From Pseudovibrio japonicus (GTDB taxonomy: Bacteria; Pseudomonadota; Alphaproteobacteria; Rhizobiales; Stappiaceae): a stretch of DNA of 64,000 nucleotides. Positions 54,391 to 62,906 of the stretch are shown here, one piece after another. Where the stretch lies: positions 248,001 through 312,000 of the forward strand of contig NZ_BMXE01000003.1 in the NCBI RefSeq assembly GCF_014651595.1, written 5' to 3'. Made by a program: the position numbers and the translations under genes. The notes beneath the pieces are model-generated. The model was not told where the DNA came from, did not search any database, and worked only from the letters and a program-made list of their open reading frames with translations. Each line of letters starts with the position of its first letter. Positions within the stretch are counted from its first letter, which is position 1.

Positions 54391-54861
54391 ATGGCTGGTT
54401 TTGTTTCGCACTTCACCAATCGGGTGGATGCAAAGGGTCGTGTATCGATCCCTGCGCCCTTCCGTGCGGCGTTGGCGAAGGACGGCTTTGAAGGTCTTTA
54501 CTGCTTTCCATCTCCTTTTCAGGAGGCGGTTGATGCAGGTGGCTTCGGACTTACTGCTGAAATCCAGAAACGACTAGATGCGTTTTCGACGCTTTCCATG
54601 GAGTACGATGCTCTGTCCACGGCGCTTTATGGTGCCAGTGAAACCCTGAAGATTGATCGGGATGGCCGGATTGTTCTGTCTGAGATGATCCGTAACCACA
54701 CTGGTATTGACAGCGAAGTCACGTTTGTTGGGCAAGGGTTCAAGTTTCAGATATGGGAACCGACACGGTTCGCCAAGCACCGCGACGAGGCCATGAAGCG
54801 GGCGCTTGCAGTATTGTCTTCCGGCGGAGCGCCGGAGACAGCAGCCGGAGGGGCACTATGA
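54391..54861 (+). CDS. mraZ: Transcriptional regulator MraZ
   Basis: A 156-residue dcw-cluster repressor made of two AbrB-like half domains: FTNRVDAKGRVSIPAPFRAAL at the N-terminus and LKIDRDGRIVLSEMIRNHTG near residue 90, each with the DxKGRhxhP-like core. It binds the phased repeats upstream. GAGGGG stands 5 nt before the ATG. First gene of the division cluster; its stop overlaps the rsmH start (ATGA). Confidence 0.95.
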   Translation: MAGFVSHFTNRVDAKGRVSIPAPFRAALAKDGFEGLYCFPSPFQEAVDAGGFGLTAEIQKRLDAFSTLSMEYDALSTALYGASETLKIDRDGRIVLSEMIRNHTGIDSEVTFVGQGFKFQIWEPTRFAKHRDEAMKRALAVLSSGGAPETAAGGAL

Positions 54862-55898
54862 TGACGGGCGGCGACGGAGACAAATCCGGTATCGCTGGCG
54901 GACCAGCGCGTCACATTCCAGTCCTTCTGGAACGGGTGCGGGAGGCAATGGCCCCCGCGCCGGGTGATGTGATTATTGACGGCACGTTTGGTGCCGGTGG
55001 TTACTCCAGGACCTTTCTTGAAGCTGGTGCCAGTGTGATTGGTGTTGATCGGGATCCGGATGCGATCCGTGATGGTCGGGCTCTGGAGCAGGAGTTCGAT
55101 GGGCGTTTGAAGCTGGTTCACGGGCAGTTTGTTGATCTTGACGAGCACGCACGGGCGCTTGGTCATGACGCGGTTGATGGCGTTGTTATGGACCTTGGTG
55201 TTTCGTCCATGCAGCTGGATCAGGCGGAACGTGGGTTTTCGTTCCGGTTTGACGGGCCGCTGGATATGCGCATGGAGCAGGATGGGCCAAGTGCTGCGGA
55301 TGTGGTGAACACCATGGAGCGCAAGGACCTGACACGCATCATCGGAATGCTTGGTGAGGAAAAGCGTGCTTCAAGCGTATCACATGCCATTTGTCAGGCA
55401 CGCGAGGAAAAGCCTTTTGAGACGACGCTGGAGCTTGCTCGCGTTATCGAGAAGGTGGTGAAGCGTAACCCGAAAAAAGCCAGTATTCATCCGGCGACGC
55501 GCACTTTTCAGGCGCTGCGGATCTACGTGAATGGTGAATTGCATCAGGCGGCTGGTGCATTGGCTGCTGCTGAGCGGATTTTGCGTCCGGGCGGGCGGCT
55601 GGTTGTTGTGACGTTCCACAGTCTGGAGGATCGTATTGTTAAGCGGTTCCTTGCGGATCGTTGCAAAACACGCGGTGGCGGTTCGCGCCACATGCCGGAG
55701 GTGGATGTTCCGCCCCCAACTTTTGAATTTATCGTAAAGGGCAATCAGGATGCCAGCGTTGATGAGATTGCTGACAATCCGCGCGCTCGTTCTGCTCGTT
55801 TGAGAGCAGGGCGCCGGCTGGATGCGCCTGCACGACCATTAGATATTCATGAGGCCGGCGTTCCGCGCCTTGCTTCATTCCATGGACTAGGAGGCTAG
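54858..55898 (+). CDS. rsmH: 16S rRNA (cytosine-1402 N4) methyltransferase RsmH
   Basis: A 346-residue SAM methyltransferase (former MraW). Landmarks: HIPVLLERVREAM at the N-terminus, DGTFGAGGYSRTFLEAG (motif I), DLGVSSMQLDQAERGFSFR, RIYVNGELHQ and VTFHSLEDRIVKRF. The start overlaps the mraZ stop; GGAGGGG lies 5 nt upstream and a second ATG follows at once. Longer in-frame extension upstream overlaps mraZ and is rejected. Confidence 0.95.
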   Translation: MMTGGDGDKSGIAGGPARHIPVLLERVREAMAPAPGDVIIDGTFGAGGYSRTFLEAGASVIGVDRDPDAIRDGRALEQEFDGRLKLVHGQFVDLDEHARALGHDAVDGVVMDLGVSSMQLDQAERGFSFRFDGPLDMRMEQDGPSAADVVNTMERKDLTRIIGMLGEEKRASSVSHAICQAREEKPFETTLELARVIEKVVKRNPKKASIHPATRTFQALRIYVNGELHQAAGALAAAERILRPGGRLVVVTFHSLEDRIVKRFLADRCKTRGGGSRHMPEVDVPPPTFEFIVKGNQDASVDEIADNPRARSARLRAGRRLDAPARPLDIHEAGVPRLASFHGLGG

Positions 55899-55901
55899 GC
55901 T

Positions 55902-56255
55902 ATGCTGCGCTTCGTTAATCTGTTCTTTGTTGTTGCGGTGGTTATTGGTGCCGCGCTCGTTTACGACATTAAAATGTCAAACGAAAACCTTGCCGATCAG
56001 GTGCGTGCGCTTTCTGCCGAGATCGCCAAGGAAAAGGATGAGATCCGCTACTACAAAGCCCAGTGGAGTGTGCTTAATCAGCCGGGCCGGTTGCAGGGTA
56101 TTGTTGATCGTTACAACGATATTCTCAAGTTGGAACCGTTGCGTGCCGAGCAGATCACGACACTGAAGGCCTTGCCGGTTAAGCCAGTTCTGATGGAGCC
56201 AGTTTCTGCTGATGCGATGAGCGGTTACGCCAGTCGCGTTACATCCATACAATAA
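55902..56255 (+). CDS. ftsL: Cell division protein FtsL
   Basis: A 117-residue bitopic protein: transmembrane helix FVNLFFVVAVVIGAALVYDI at about 4-23, then a periplasmic coiled coil (LADQVRALSAEIAKEKDEIRYYKAQWSVLN). In the divisome it pairs with FtsB/FtsQ and activates FtsWI. It has the expected place between rsmH and ftsI, 3 bp after rsmH. Sequence conservation is weak, so the name rests on architecture and position. Confidence 0.9.
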   Translation: MLRFVNLFFVVAVVIGAALVYDIKMSNENLADQVRALSAEIAKEKDEIRYYKAQWSVLNQPGRLQGIVDRYNDILKLEPLRAEQITTLKALPVKPVLMEPVSADAMSGYASRVTSIQ

Positions 56256-56266
56256 GGGAGGGGTTC

Positions 56267-57991
56267 GTGGCGAAAAAAGCTGACAGCTCCTTTCTGAGGC
56301 AGGCTAACTTGAAGCGCAATCATGGCACCAGTGCAATCCGGGTTCGTGGTCCGGGGCGGTCTCGTATCTTCTTCGCAATGACGATATTTGTGATGGTTTA
56401 CGGGGCCATTGCAGGTCGTCTGATCCTGCTTGGTTTGCAGGATGGGAGTCCGGCTGGGAGCTTCCTTGCAGCGCAGAACACTGTGGCGCAATCGCGCCCT
56501 GATATTGTTGATCGCAATGGTGAAATCCTTGCGACCGATATTAAGAGTGCTGCGCTTTACGCCGAGCCGCGAAAGATTCCGGATTCTGATGAGGTCTTTG
56601 ATGGTTTGATCACCGTTTTGCCGGAGCTGGATACGCCTGCAATCAAGAAGCGTCTTGAGAGCAACTCCATGTTCACATGGCTGAAGCGCGAGATCACTGT
56701 TGAGCAGCGTCAGGCCATTCATGCGCTGGGGCTTCCGGGTGTTGGTTTCCGCGAGAGCAATAAGCGGTTTTATCCGGGCGGGCAAACGGTTAGCCATATT
56801 CTTGGTACGGTGAACGTGGACAATCAGGGTCTGTCCGGCATGGAGAAGTATGTCGATCAGGCATGGCTGAAGGACCTGCAGGAGCTGGGCTTTACGCAGG
56901 ACCGGACGATGGAGCCAGTCGCGCTTTCCGTTGATCTGCGTGTGCAGCATGCCGTTCGAGATGAATTGCGTCGATCCATGGAATACTATCAGGCCAAGGC
57001 TGCTATGGGCGTGGTGCTGAAGGTTGATACTGGCGAAGTGATCGCCATGACGTCGCTGCCGGACTTTGACCCGAACAACCGCCAGCAAGCGCTTGAGAAG
57101 AAGCGTATGAACCGTGTGACCGGCGGTGTGTTCGAGATGGGGTCGATCTTTAAGGGTATCACCATTGCAATGGCGCTGGATAGCGGCAAGGTGAAGCTGG
57201 AAGATGGGTTTGACGCAACCAAGCCTATCCGCGTTTCAGGTCGTACGATTAACGACTACTACGGCAAGCATCGTGTGCTTACCGTGCCCGAGGTCTTCGT
57301 TTACTCCTCCAATATTGGCACCATCAAAATTATGCAGAAGGCGGGCATTGAGGAACAAAAGAAGTTTCTGGAAAGGCTGGGCCTGACTGAAAAGTTGCAT
57401 ACCGAGATGCCGGGTGTTGCCAAGCCTTTGCTTCCGCCTAAGTGGAATGAGCTTGCAGCTATGACTATTTCGTTTGGTCACGGCCTTGGCATTACACCGC
57501 TGCAAATGGCAGTGGCCGGTGCAACACTGGTGAATGGCGGCAAATATCTTGAGCCAACCTTCCTTCCTCGTAGTCAGGAAGAGGCTGACAAGCTTGCCAA
57601 GCAGGTTATCAAGCCGGAAACCAGTGAGATCCTTCGCTACCTGAACCGAGAGAATGTAAAGCGTGGCTCGGGTCGGCGGGCGGCTGTGGCAGGTTATGAT
57701 GTTGGTGGTAAAACAGGAACAGCGCAAAAGGTGGTGAATGGTCGTTATATTGAGGGCCTTTACCTGAACTCCTTCATGTCGGCGTTCCCCATATCCAATC
57801 CCCAGTACCTTGTTTTGATTTTGTTGGATGAGCCGCAGAAAGTAGAAGGGCAACATTTTGCCACCGCCGGGTGGAATGCTGTACCAACTACGGCATCTGT
57901 TATCCGCAGAATTGCACCAATGCTCGGCGTGGTGCCTGATTTTGTAGATGACGCAGAGACAATTCCGGTTTCCTATCAGAGCCGAAACTAA
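56267..57991 (+). CDS. ftsI: Peptidoglycan DD-transpeptidase FtsI (PBP3)
   Basis: A 574-residue class B penicillin-binding protein that crosslinks septal peptidoglycan. One membrane anchor (MTIFVMVYGAIAGRLILLGL, about 38-57), the dimerisation domain (RPDIVDRNGEILATDI) and the transpeptidase domain with Ser293-I-F-Lys296, Ser347-S-Asn349 and Lys482-T-Gly484 are all intact. GTG start preceded by AAGGGAGGGG. Part of the dcw operon, 11 bp after ftsL. Confidence 0.95.
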   Translation: MAKKADSSFLRQANLKRNHGTSAIRVRGPGRSRIFFAMTIFVMVYGAIAGRLILLGLQDGSPAGSFLAAQNTVAQSRPDIVDRNGEILATDIKSAALYAEPRKIPDSDEVFDGLITVLPELDTPAIKKRLESNSMFTWLKREITVEQRQAIHALGLPGVGFRESNKRFYPGGQTVSHILGTVNVDNQGLSGMEKYVDQAWLKDLQELGFTQDRTMEPVALSVDLRVQHAVRDELRRSMEYYQAKAAMGVVLKVDTGEVIAMTSLPDFDPNNRQQALEKKRMNRVTGGVFEMGSIFKGITIAMALDSGKVKLEDGFDATKPIRVSGRTINDYYGKHRVLTVPEVFVYSSNIGTIKIMQKAGIEEQKKFLERLGLTEKLHTEMPGVAKPLLPPKWNELAAMTISFGHGLGITPLQMAVAGATLVNGGKYLEPTFLPRSQEEADKLAKQVIKPETSEILRYLNRENVKRGSGRRAAVAGYDVGGKTGTAQKVVNGRYIEGLYLNSFMSAFPISNPQYLVLILLDEPQKVEGQHFATAGWNAVPTTASVIRRIAPMLGVVPDFVDDAETIPVSYQSRN

Positions 57992-58005
57992 ACAGGAGAT
58001 TTTGA

Positions 58006-58086
58006 ATGAGGCGAAACACGGAGAATTTGGGGAAATTTAAAGAGAAGTTTTCCCTTCGACCGGTTTGCCACATTCATGTCTCATAG
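58006..58086 (+). CDS. Possible 26-codon leader ORF before murEF
   Basis: In the 113-bp gap after ftsI, AGGAGAT stands 5 nt before an ATG opening a 26-codon frame (starts MRRNTENLGKFKEKFSLRPV) that ends 18 bp before the murEF ATG. murEF itself lacks a clear ribosome site, so reinitiation after this leader is conceivable. It may also be the remains of an upstream start. No family recognised. Confidence 0.3.
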   Translation: MRRNTENLGKFKEKFSLRPVCHIHVS

Positions 58087-58104
58087 GCCGGACATATCGA
58101 CGCC

Positions 58105-61100
58105 ATGTTGCTTAAAGACCTTACAAAACAAGAGATAGACGCTGCTGCAGGCGATGGGCCCGACAGTGCTGGCGCTCTCACCATTTCGGGGCTTACTGCT
58201 GATAGTCGGGCAGTTGAGCCTGGTTTTGTTTTTGCTGCCCTGCAGGGCGCGAAAGTGGATGGTGCCGAGTTTATCGAACAAGCCGTCACGGCGGGCGCTG
58301 CTGCCATCTTGATTGATGCGGAGCGCGTTACCGATGATATCCGCGAACAGGCCAAGCAGGTTCCGCTGATTGCTGCGCCGGATGCGCGACACGAACTTGC
58401 CCTGATGGCTGCAGCTTTTTCCGGCAATCAGCCGGAGAAGATGGTTGCTGTGACCGGAACTGCGGGCAAGACCTCTGTTGCGGTGTTCGTGCGGCAGATC
58501 TTTGAATATGCCGGGCTGGTTTCTGCCAGTTTGGGGACGATTGGTACCGTCACCTCTACAGGGCAAAGCTATGGTGGCCTGACTACGCCTGATCCGGTCT
58601 CCTTGCATGAAGACCTGAAGCGTCTGGCTGAGGATGGGATTACCCATGCGGCGATGGAAGCCTCCAGCCATGGGTTGGATCAGCATCGTCTGGATGGTGT
58701 ACGCATTTGTGCGGCAGGCTTTACCAATCTTGGCCGTGATCACATGGACTACCATTCGACGGTGGAAGAGTACCTGCAGGCAAAACTGCGGTTGTTCCGT
58801 GATTTGCTGCCGGATGATGGTGTGGTCGTTATTGATCCGGAAGCGCAGTTTGCGGACCGGGTTCTGGAGGTTGCCAAAGAGCGCGGTCTGAAGACCTTTA
58901 CTGTTGGTGTTCTTGGTGAGGACCTGAAGGTTCTCAGTGTTCAACCGGACGGGTTCAGCCAGGTTCTGGAGCTGGAAACGGCTGAGGGCGTGTTTTCTGT
59001 TGCTTTGCCGCTGGCAGGTGATTTTCAGGTGAGCAATGCGTTGATCGCAGCTGGTCTTGCTATCTGTGCTGGCGTGCCCCTGCAAACGGCTTTGGAAGCC
59101 CTGATAGTTTTGCGTGGTGCGCCGGGCCGGATTGAGCATGTGGGCACCCGTGAGAACGGCGCTCTTGTGTTTGTCGATTACGCTCACAAACCAGAAGCGC
59201 TGGAAAATGTGCTTGCTGCCTTGCGTCCGTTTGCGGCGGGTCGTCTGATCAATGTGTTTGGCTGCGGTGGTGATCGCGATGCGGGCAAGCGTCCGTTGAT
59301 GGGTGAGATCTCGGCGCGTCTTGCTGATGTGTCCATCGTGACCAATGATAATCCGCGCACAGAAGACCCCGACAAGATCCGCGAGGAGATTGTTGCTGCG
59401 TGTCCTGCTGCGTTGGAGATCGGAGACCGGGCGCTGGCAATTCACCAGGCGGTGAAGATGCTTCAGGAAGGGGATGTGCTGTGTGTGGCTGGCAAGGGCC
59501 ACGAAACAGGGCAGATTATCGGGACTGAGGTTCATCCGTTCTCTGATCACGAGGAAATTTTAAAGGCGCTTGCAGAGGTTTCAGATGGAACCGAAGCAAC
59601 AGCTGCTCCTGAGGGGGATTTGCCAGAGATCAGTCTTGATCTGGATGAGATGGATCTTCTCGGCGATGAAGCTGATGAGGTAGCTGCTGCAGAAGCGCTG
59701 GATGATGATGATTTGCTGGCGGCTGTTCAATCCGGTGTTGAGGAGCTTGAGGCAGAGGTGCCGATAAATCCTGATCATAAGCGGGACAGCGAGGAAGAAG
59801 ACTGGCTGGCGCTAGAAGAAGGTGTTCTTGGCGCTGATGAGCTGGCTGATGCGGAGCTGTCTGATGTCGAGAGCCATGATCCAGACTTTGGAAAGGACGG
59901 CTTCCCGGTTGTTGCGGAAGATACGCCTGAAGCGCTTGAAGACGAGCTGCTGAGCGATCTTGCGGCTATTGAAGCTGAGGCAGAAGCGGAACCGGAAGTC
60001 GAAGCAGTAGCAGAAGCGGAGAACGTCAAGGAGTCGGAAGTAGGCTCTGAGGCGGATGCAGATGCATTTCCTGCGGATGACGCTCTGGAAGAGGTTGCTC
60101 CCGAGGGCTCAGAGGATGTATCGCAGTCCACTGGGGAGGAGGAGCAGGAGAGTTCAAAAGATCAAGGCAGTTCAACTGCTTCTGAAGAACTGTCCCGCAT
60201 GCCGAAGATTGTTGCTTCTGAGGGATTAAAGCTAGAAAAAACACATCGCAGGTCAGCAATCGACAAGCCTGACTGGACTATCGTCCCCCATATCAACCTA
60301 TTGGATCCGGAAATTAAGTCGGAATATGAGCGGCAAATGATTGAACTGCCTGAAATAGATCGTGGGCCGCTATGGCAGCTTGCTGATTTTCTGGAGGCGG
60401 TAGATGGGGATGTTCACGGTGATCTAAGTGATGACATAACCGGAATTTCCATTGATAGCCGGGAAATTCAGCCCGGAGAGGCCTTCTTTGCGATTAAGGG
60501 GGAGAATTTCGACGGTCACGCGTTTGCTGGCGCTGCCCTTGAGGATGGCGCTGCTGTTGCTGTTGTTGCGCGCGACAAGCTGGATGAGCTGCCTGAAGAT
60601 GGTCGCTATGTGGCTGTCGATGACGTGCTTAAAGCGTTGGAGCGCCTTGGTGTTGCTGCTCGCGCACGTTCCAAGGCACGGATCATTGCGGTGACTGGTT
60701 CGGTCGGTAAGACGGGCACGAAGGAAGCTTTGCGGCTGTGTCTTTCCAAATCCGGCCTCACCCATGCGCCTGTGGCGAGCTTTAACAACCATTGGGGCGT
60801 TCCGCTGACACTGGCACGCATGCCTGCGGATACTGAATTTGCTATCTTCGAGATCGGCATGAACCATCGCGGTGAGATTACACCGCTGGTGAAGATGGTA
60901 CGTCCGCATGTGGCTATTGTGACCACGGTAGAGGCGGTGCATCTGGAAGCGTTTAACTCGGTTGAAGACATTGCCCGTGCAAAGGCTGAGATCTTCACTG
61001 GGATCGAGCCGGGCGGTGTCGCGATCCTTAATCGGGATAATCGCCAGTATGATCTGCTTCGTTATCTTGCCGCTGTGGCTGGTGTGAAGAACATCGTCAG

Positions 61101-61788
61101 CTTTGGCATGCAGCCGGGCGCGCAGTCCGTTGCCAAGAAGGTAGCGGCAAATCCTGATTGTTCCTGCCTGAACGCAAATATTCTGGGGCAGGAAATCTCA
61201 TACAAGATTGGCGCTCCTGGCGCGCACCATGTGATCAACTCTCTGGGTGTGCTGACCGGGGTCATGGAGCTGGGTGCAAACCTTGCCTTTGCTGGTCTTG
61301 CACTGGCGGAAATGTCTGCTCCTAAAGGGCGCGGCGCACAGACTGTTCTTGATGTGAACGGCGGCACAGCTTTGCTTGTTGACGAGAGCTACAACGCCAA
61401 CCCGGCCAGTATGCGGGCAGCTATCAATCTGGTGGCGGGCTTGCCGGTCGTGAAGAATGGCCGCCGCATCGCCGTATTGGGGGATATGCTCGAATTAGGT
61501 GCAGAGTCTGGAGCGTTGCACGCAGACCTTGCTAAGGAGCTGGAGCGCGCCAAGATCGACGTGGTTTATTGTGTGGGTACTCATATGAAGATGCTCTGGG
61601 ACCAGTTGCCTGCGCAGACCAGAGGTGCCTATTCAGAAACCTCCGATGAGTTGGAAAAAGACCTTTTGTCGGAAGTGCGTCCCAATGACATTGTAATGGT
61701 GAAGGGCTCCCTGGGCACCCGGATGGGTCCGCTTGTGGATGCTTTGAAGAAACGTTTTCCTGAACCGGCTTCAACCGGTGAGTCCTGA
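58105..61788 (+). CDS. murEF: Fused MurE-MurF: UDP-MurNAc-tripeptide synthetase and D-Ala-D-Ala ligase
   Basis: One 1227-codon frame contains two complete Mur ligases. MurE (about residues 1-492): ATP loop V116-TGTAGKTS124, HGLDQHRLDGV and D415NPR418, the signature that selects meso-diaminopimelate. MurF (about 754-1227): V863-TGSVGKTGT, FNNHWGVPLTLARMP and the MurF motif D1093ESYNANP. They would add DAP and then D-Ala-D-Ala to UDP-MurNAc-dipeptide in the cytoplasm. In between lie about 260 residues very rich in Asp, Glu and Ala, almost free of Lys/Arg until a non-acidic patch (about 712-752, with VPHINLLDPEIKSEYERQM). Both catalytic parts are full length. The start lacks a clear ribosome site. 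An internal Met near 60199 could allow separate MurF, but no ribosome site precedes it. Confidence 0.93.
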   Translation: MLLKDLTKQEIDAAAGDGPDSAGALTISGLTADSRAVEPGFVFAALQGAKVDGAEFIEQAVTAGAAAILIDAERVTDDIREQAKQVPLIAAPDARHELALMAAAFSGNQPEKMVAVTGTAGKTSVAVFVRQIFEYAGLVSASLGTIGTVTSTGQSYGGLTTPDPVSLHEDLKRLAEDGITHAAMEASSHGLDQHRLDGVRICAAGFTNLGRDHMDYHSTVEEYLQAKLRLFRDLLPDDGVVVIDPEAQFADRVLEVAKERGLKTFTVGVLGEDLKVLSVQPDGFSQVLELETAEGVFSVALPLAGDFQVSNALIAAGLAICAGVPLQTALEALIVLRGAPGRIEHVGTRENGALVFVDYAHKPEALENVLAALRPFAAGRLINVFGCGGDRDAGKRPLMGEISARLADVSIVTNDNPRTEDPDKIREEIVAACPAALEIGDRALAIHQAVKMLQEGDVLCVAGKGHETGQIIGTEVHPFSDHEEILKALAEVSDGTEATAAPEGDLPEISLDLDEMDLLGDEADEVAAAEALDDDDLLAAVQSGVEELEAEVPINPDHKRDSEEEDWLALEEGVLGADELADAELSDVESHDPDFGKDGFPVVAEDTPEALEDELLSDLAAIEAEAEAEPEVEAVAEAENVKESEVGSEADADAFPADDALEEVAPEGSEDVSQSTGEEEQESSKDQGSSTASEELSRMPKIVASEGLKLEKTHRRSAIDKPDWTIVPHINLLDPEIKSEYERQMIELPEIDRGPLWQLADFLEAVDGDVHGDLSDDITGISIDSREIQPGEAFFAIKGENFDGHAFAGAALEDGAAVAVVARDKLDELPEDGRYVAVDDVLKALERLGVAARARSKARIIAVTGSVGKTGTKEALRLCLSKSGLTHAPVASFNNHWGVPLTLARMPADTEFAIFEIGMNHRGEITPLVKMVRPHVAIVTTVEAVHLEAFNSVEDIARAKAEIFTGIEPGGVAILNRDNRQYDLLRYLAAVAGVKNIVSFGMQPGAQSVAKKVAANPDCSCLNANILGQEISYKIGAPGAHHVINSLGVLTGVMELGANLAFAGLALAEMSAPKGRGAQTVLDVNGGTALLVDESYNANPASMRAAINLVAGLPVVKNGRRIAVLGDMLELGAESGALHADLAKELERAKIDVVYCVGTHMKMLWDQLPAQTRGAYSETSDELEKDLLSEVRPNDIVMVKGSLGTRMGPLVDALKKRFPEPASTGES

Positions 61789-61798
61789 GGTTGAATAA

Positions 61799-62893
61799 AT
61801 GCTATATTTGCTGGCGGAGCTGTCAGGGGTTTATCCTTCCCTATCCGCGCTGAATGTTTTCAAATACATTACGTTCCGTACCGGCGGCGCGATCATGACT
61901 GCGTTGTTATTTGTGTTTTTGTTTGGCCCACGCATCATTGATGCGTTGCGTTTGCGTCAGGGACATGGACAGCCCATTCGTGAAGACGGACCTCAGAGCC
62001 ATCTGCTGACAAAAAAGGGAACGCCAACCATGGGCGGCCTGATGATCCTTTCCGGGATGATCGTGGCAACGCTGCTGTGGGCTGATCTTCGCAACCCTTA
62101 CACCTGGATCGTGCTGGGTGTGACCGTTGGGTTTGGTCTTATCGGCTTTTATGATGACTATCTGAAGGTCTCCAAGTCCTCGCATAAAGGCTTTGGCGGG
62201 AAGGCGCGTCTTGGGCTGGAATTTCTGATCGCCGGTGTTGCAGCGTTTGCGGTGACGCTTCTGGATTCCGAGCCGTTTTCCACCAGCATTGGTTTTCCGT
62301 TCTTTAAAGAGTTGACGCTGAACCTTGGTTTGTTCTTCATCCCATTCGCAGCCTTTGTTGTTGTTGGCGCGGGCAATGCGGTGAACCTGACCGATGGTCT
62401 TGATGGTCTTGCCATTGTGCCGGTTATGATTGCGGCGGCTTCCTTTGGTCTGGTAGCGTACCTGACGGGTAACGCGGTGTTTTCGAGTTATCTGCAGATC
62501 CACCATGTGGCGGGCACGGGTGAGCTTGCCGTCTTGTGCGGTGCGGTGATTGGGGCTGGTCTCGGGTTCCTGTGGTTCAACGCCCCGCCTGCTGCGATCT
62601 TTATGGGTGATACGGGCTCTCTTGCTCTAGGCGGTATGCTGGGTGCAATTGCGGTTGCGACTAAGCACGAGATTGTTCTGGCGATCATTGGCGGTTTGTT
62701 CGTGCTGGAAGCGGTGTCTGTGATTGTGCAGGTGGCGTCGTTCAAGGTGACCGGTAAGCGCGTGTTCCGCATGGCGCCTATTCACCACCATTTTGAGCAT
62801 CTGGGCTGGACCGAAAGCCAGGTGGTTATTCGTTTCTGGATCATTGCTGTCGTTCTTGCGCTGGTTGGCCTTGCCACGCTGAAGCTGCGCTAG
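61799..62893 (+). CDS. mraY: Phospho-MurNAc-pentapeptide translocase MraY
   Basis: A 364-residue ten-helix membrane enzyme that makes lipid I from UDP-MurNAc-pentapeptide and undecaprenyl phosphate. Landmarks: [20 protein letters not shown] (catalytic Asp pair), [14 protein letters not shown] and [12 protein letters not shown], then HHHFEHLGW of the cytoplasmic loop ([12 protein letters not shown]). It starts 10 bp after murEF and uses the product of MurF directly. Confidence 0.96.
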   Translation: MLYLLAELSGVYPSLSALNVFKYITFRTGGAIMTALLFVFLFGPRIIDALRLRQGHGQPIREDGPQSHLLTKKGTPTMGGLMILSGMIVATLLWADLRNPYTWIVLGVTVGFGLIGFYDDYLKVSKSSHKGFGGKARLGLEFLIAGVAAFAVTLLDSEPFSTSIGFPFFKELTLNLGLFFIPFAAFVVVGAGNAVNLTDGLDGLAIVPVMIAAASFGLVAYLTGNAVFSSYLQIHHVAGTGELAVLCGAVIGAGLGFLWFNAPPAAIFMGDTGSLALGGMLGAIAVATKHEIVLAIIGGLFVLEAVSVIVQVASFKVTGKRVFRMAPIHHHFEHLGWTESQVVIRFWIIAVVLALVGLATLKLR

Positions 62894-62906
62894 GAGGGAC
62901 GAAGAC

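Noticed and set aside
58081-59550. 489-codon open frame on the minus strand opposite the MurE part of murEF
   Set aside because: Antisense shadow; the composition (Arg, His, Gln rich, many Cys) is not protein-like and the MurE motifs on the other strand are complete.
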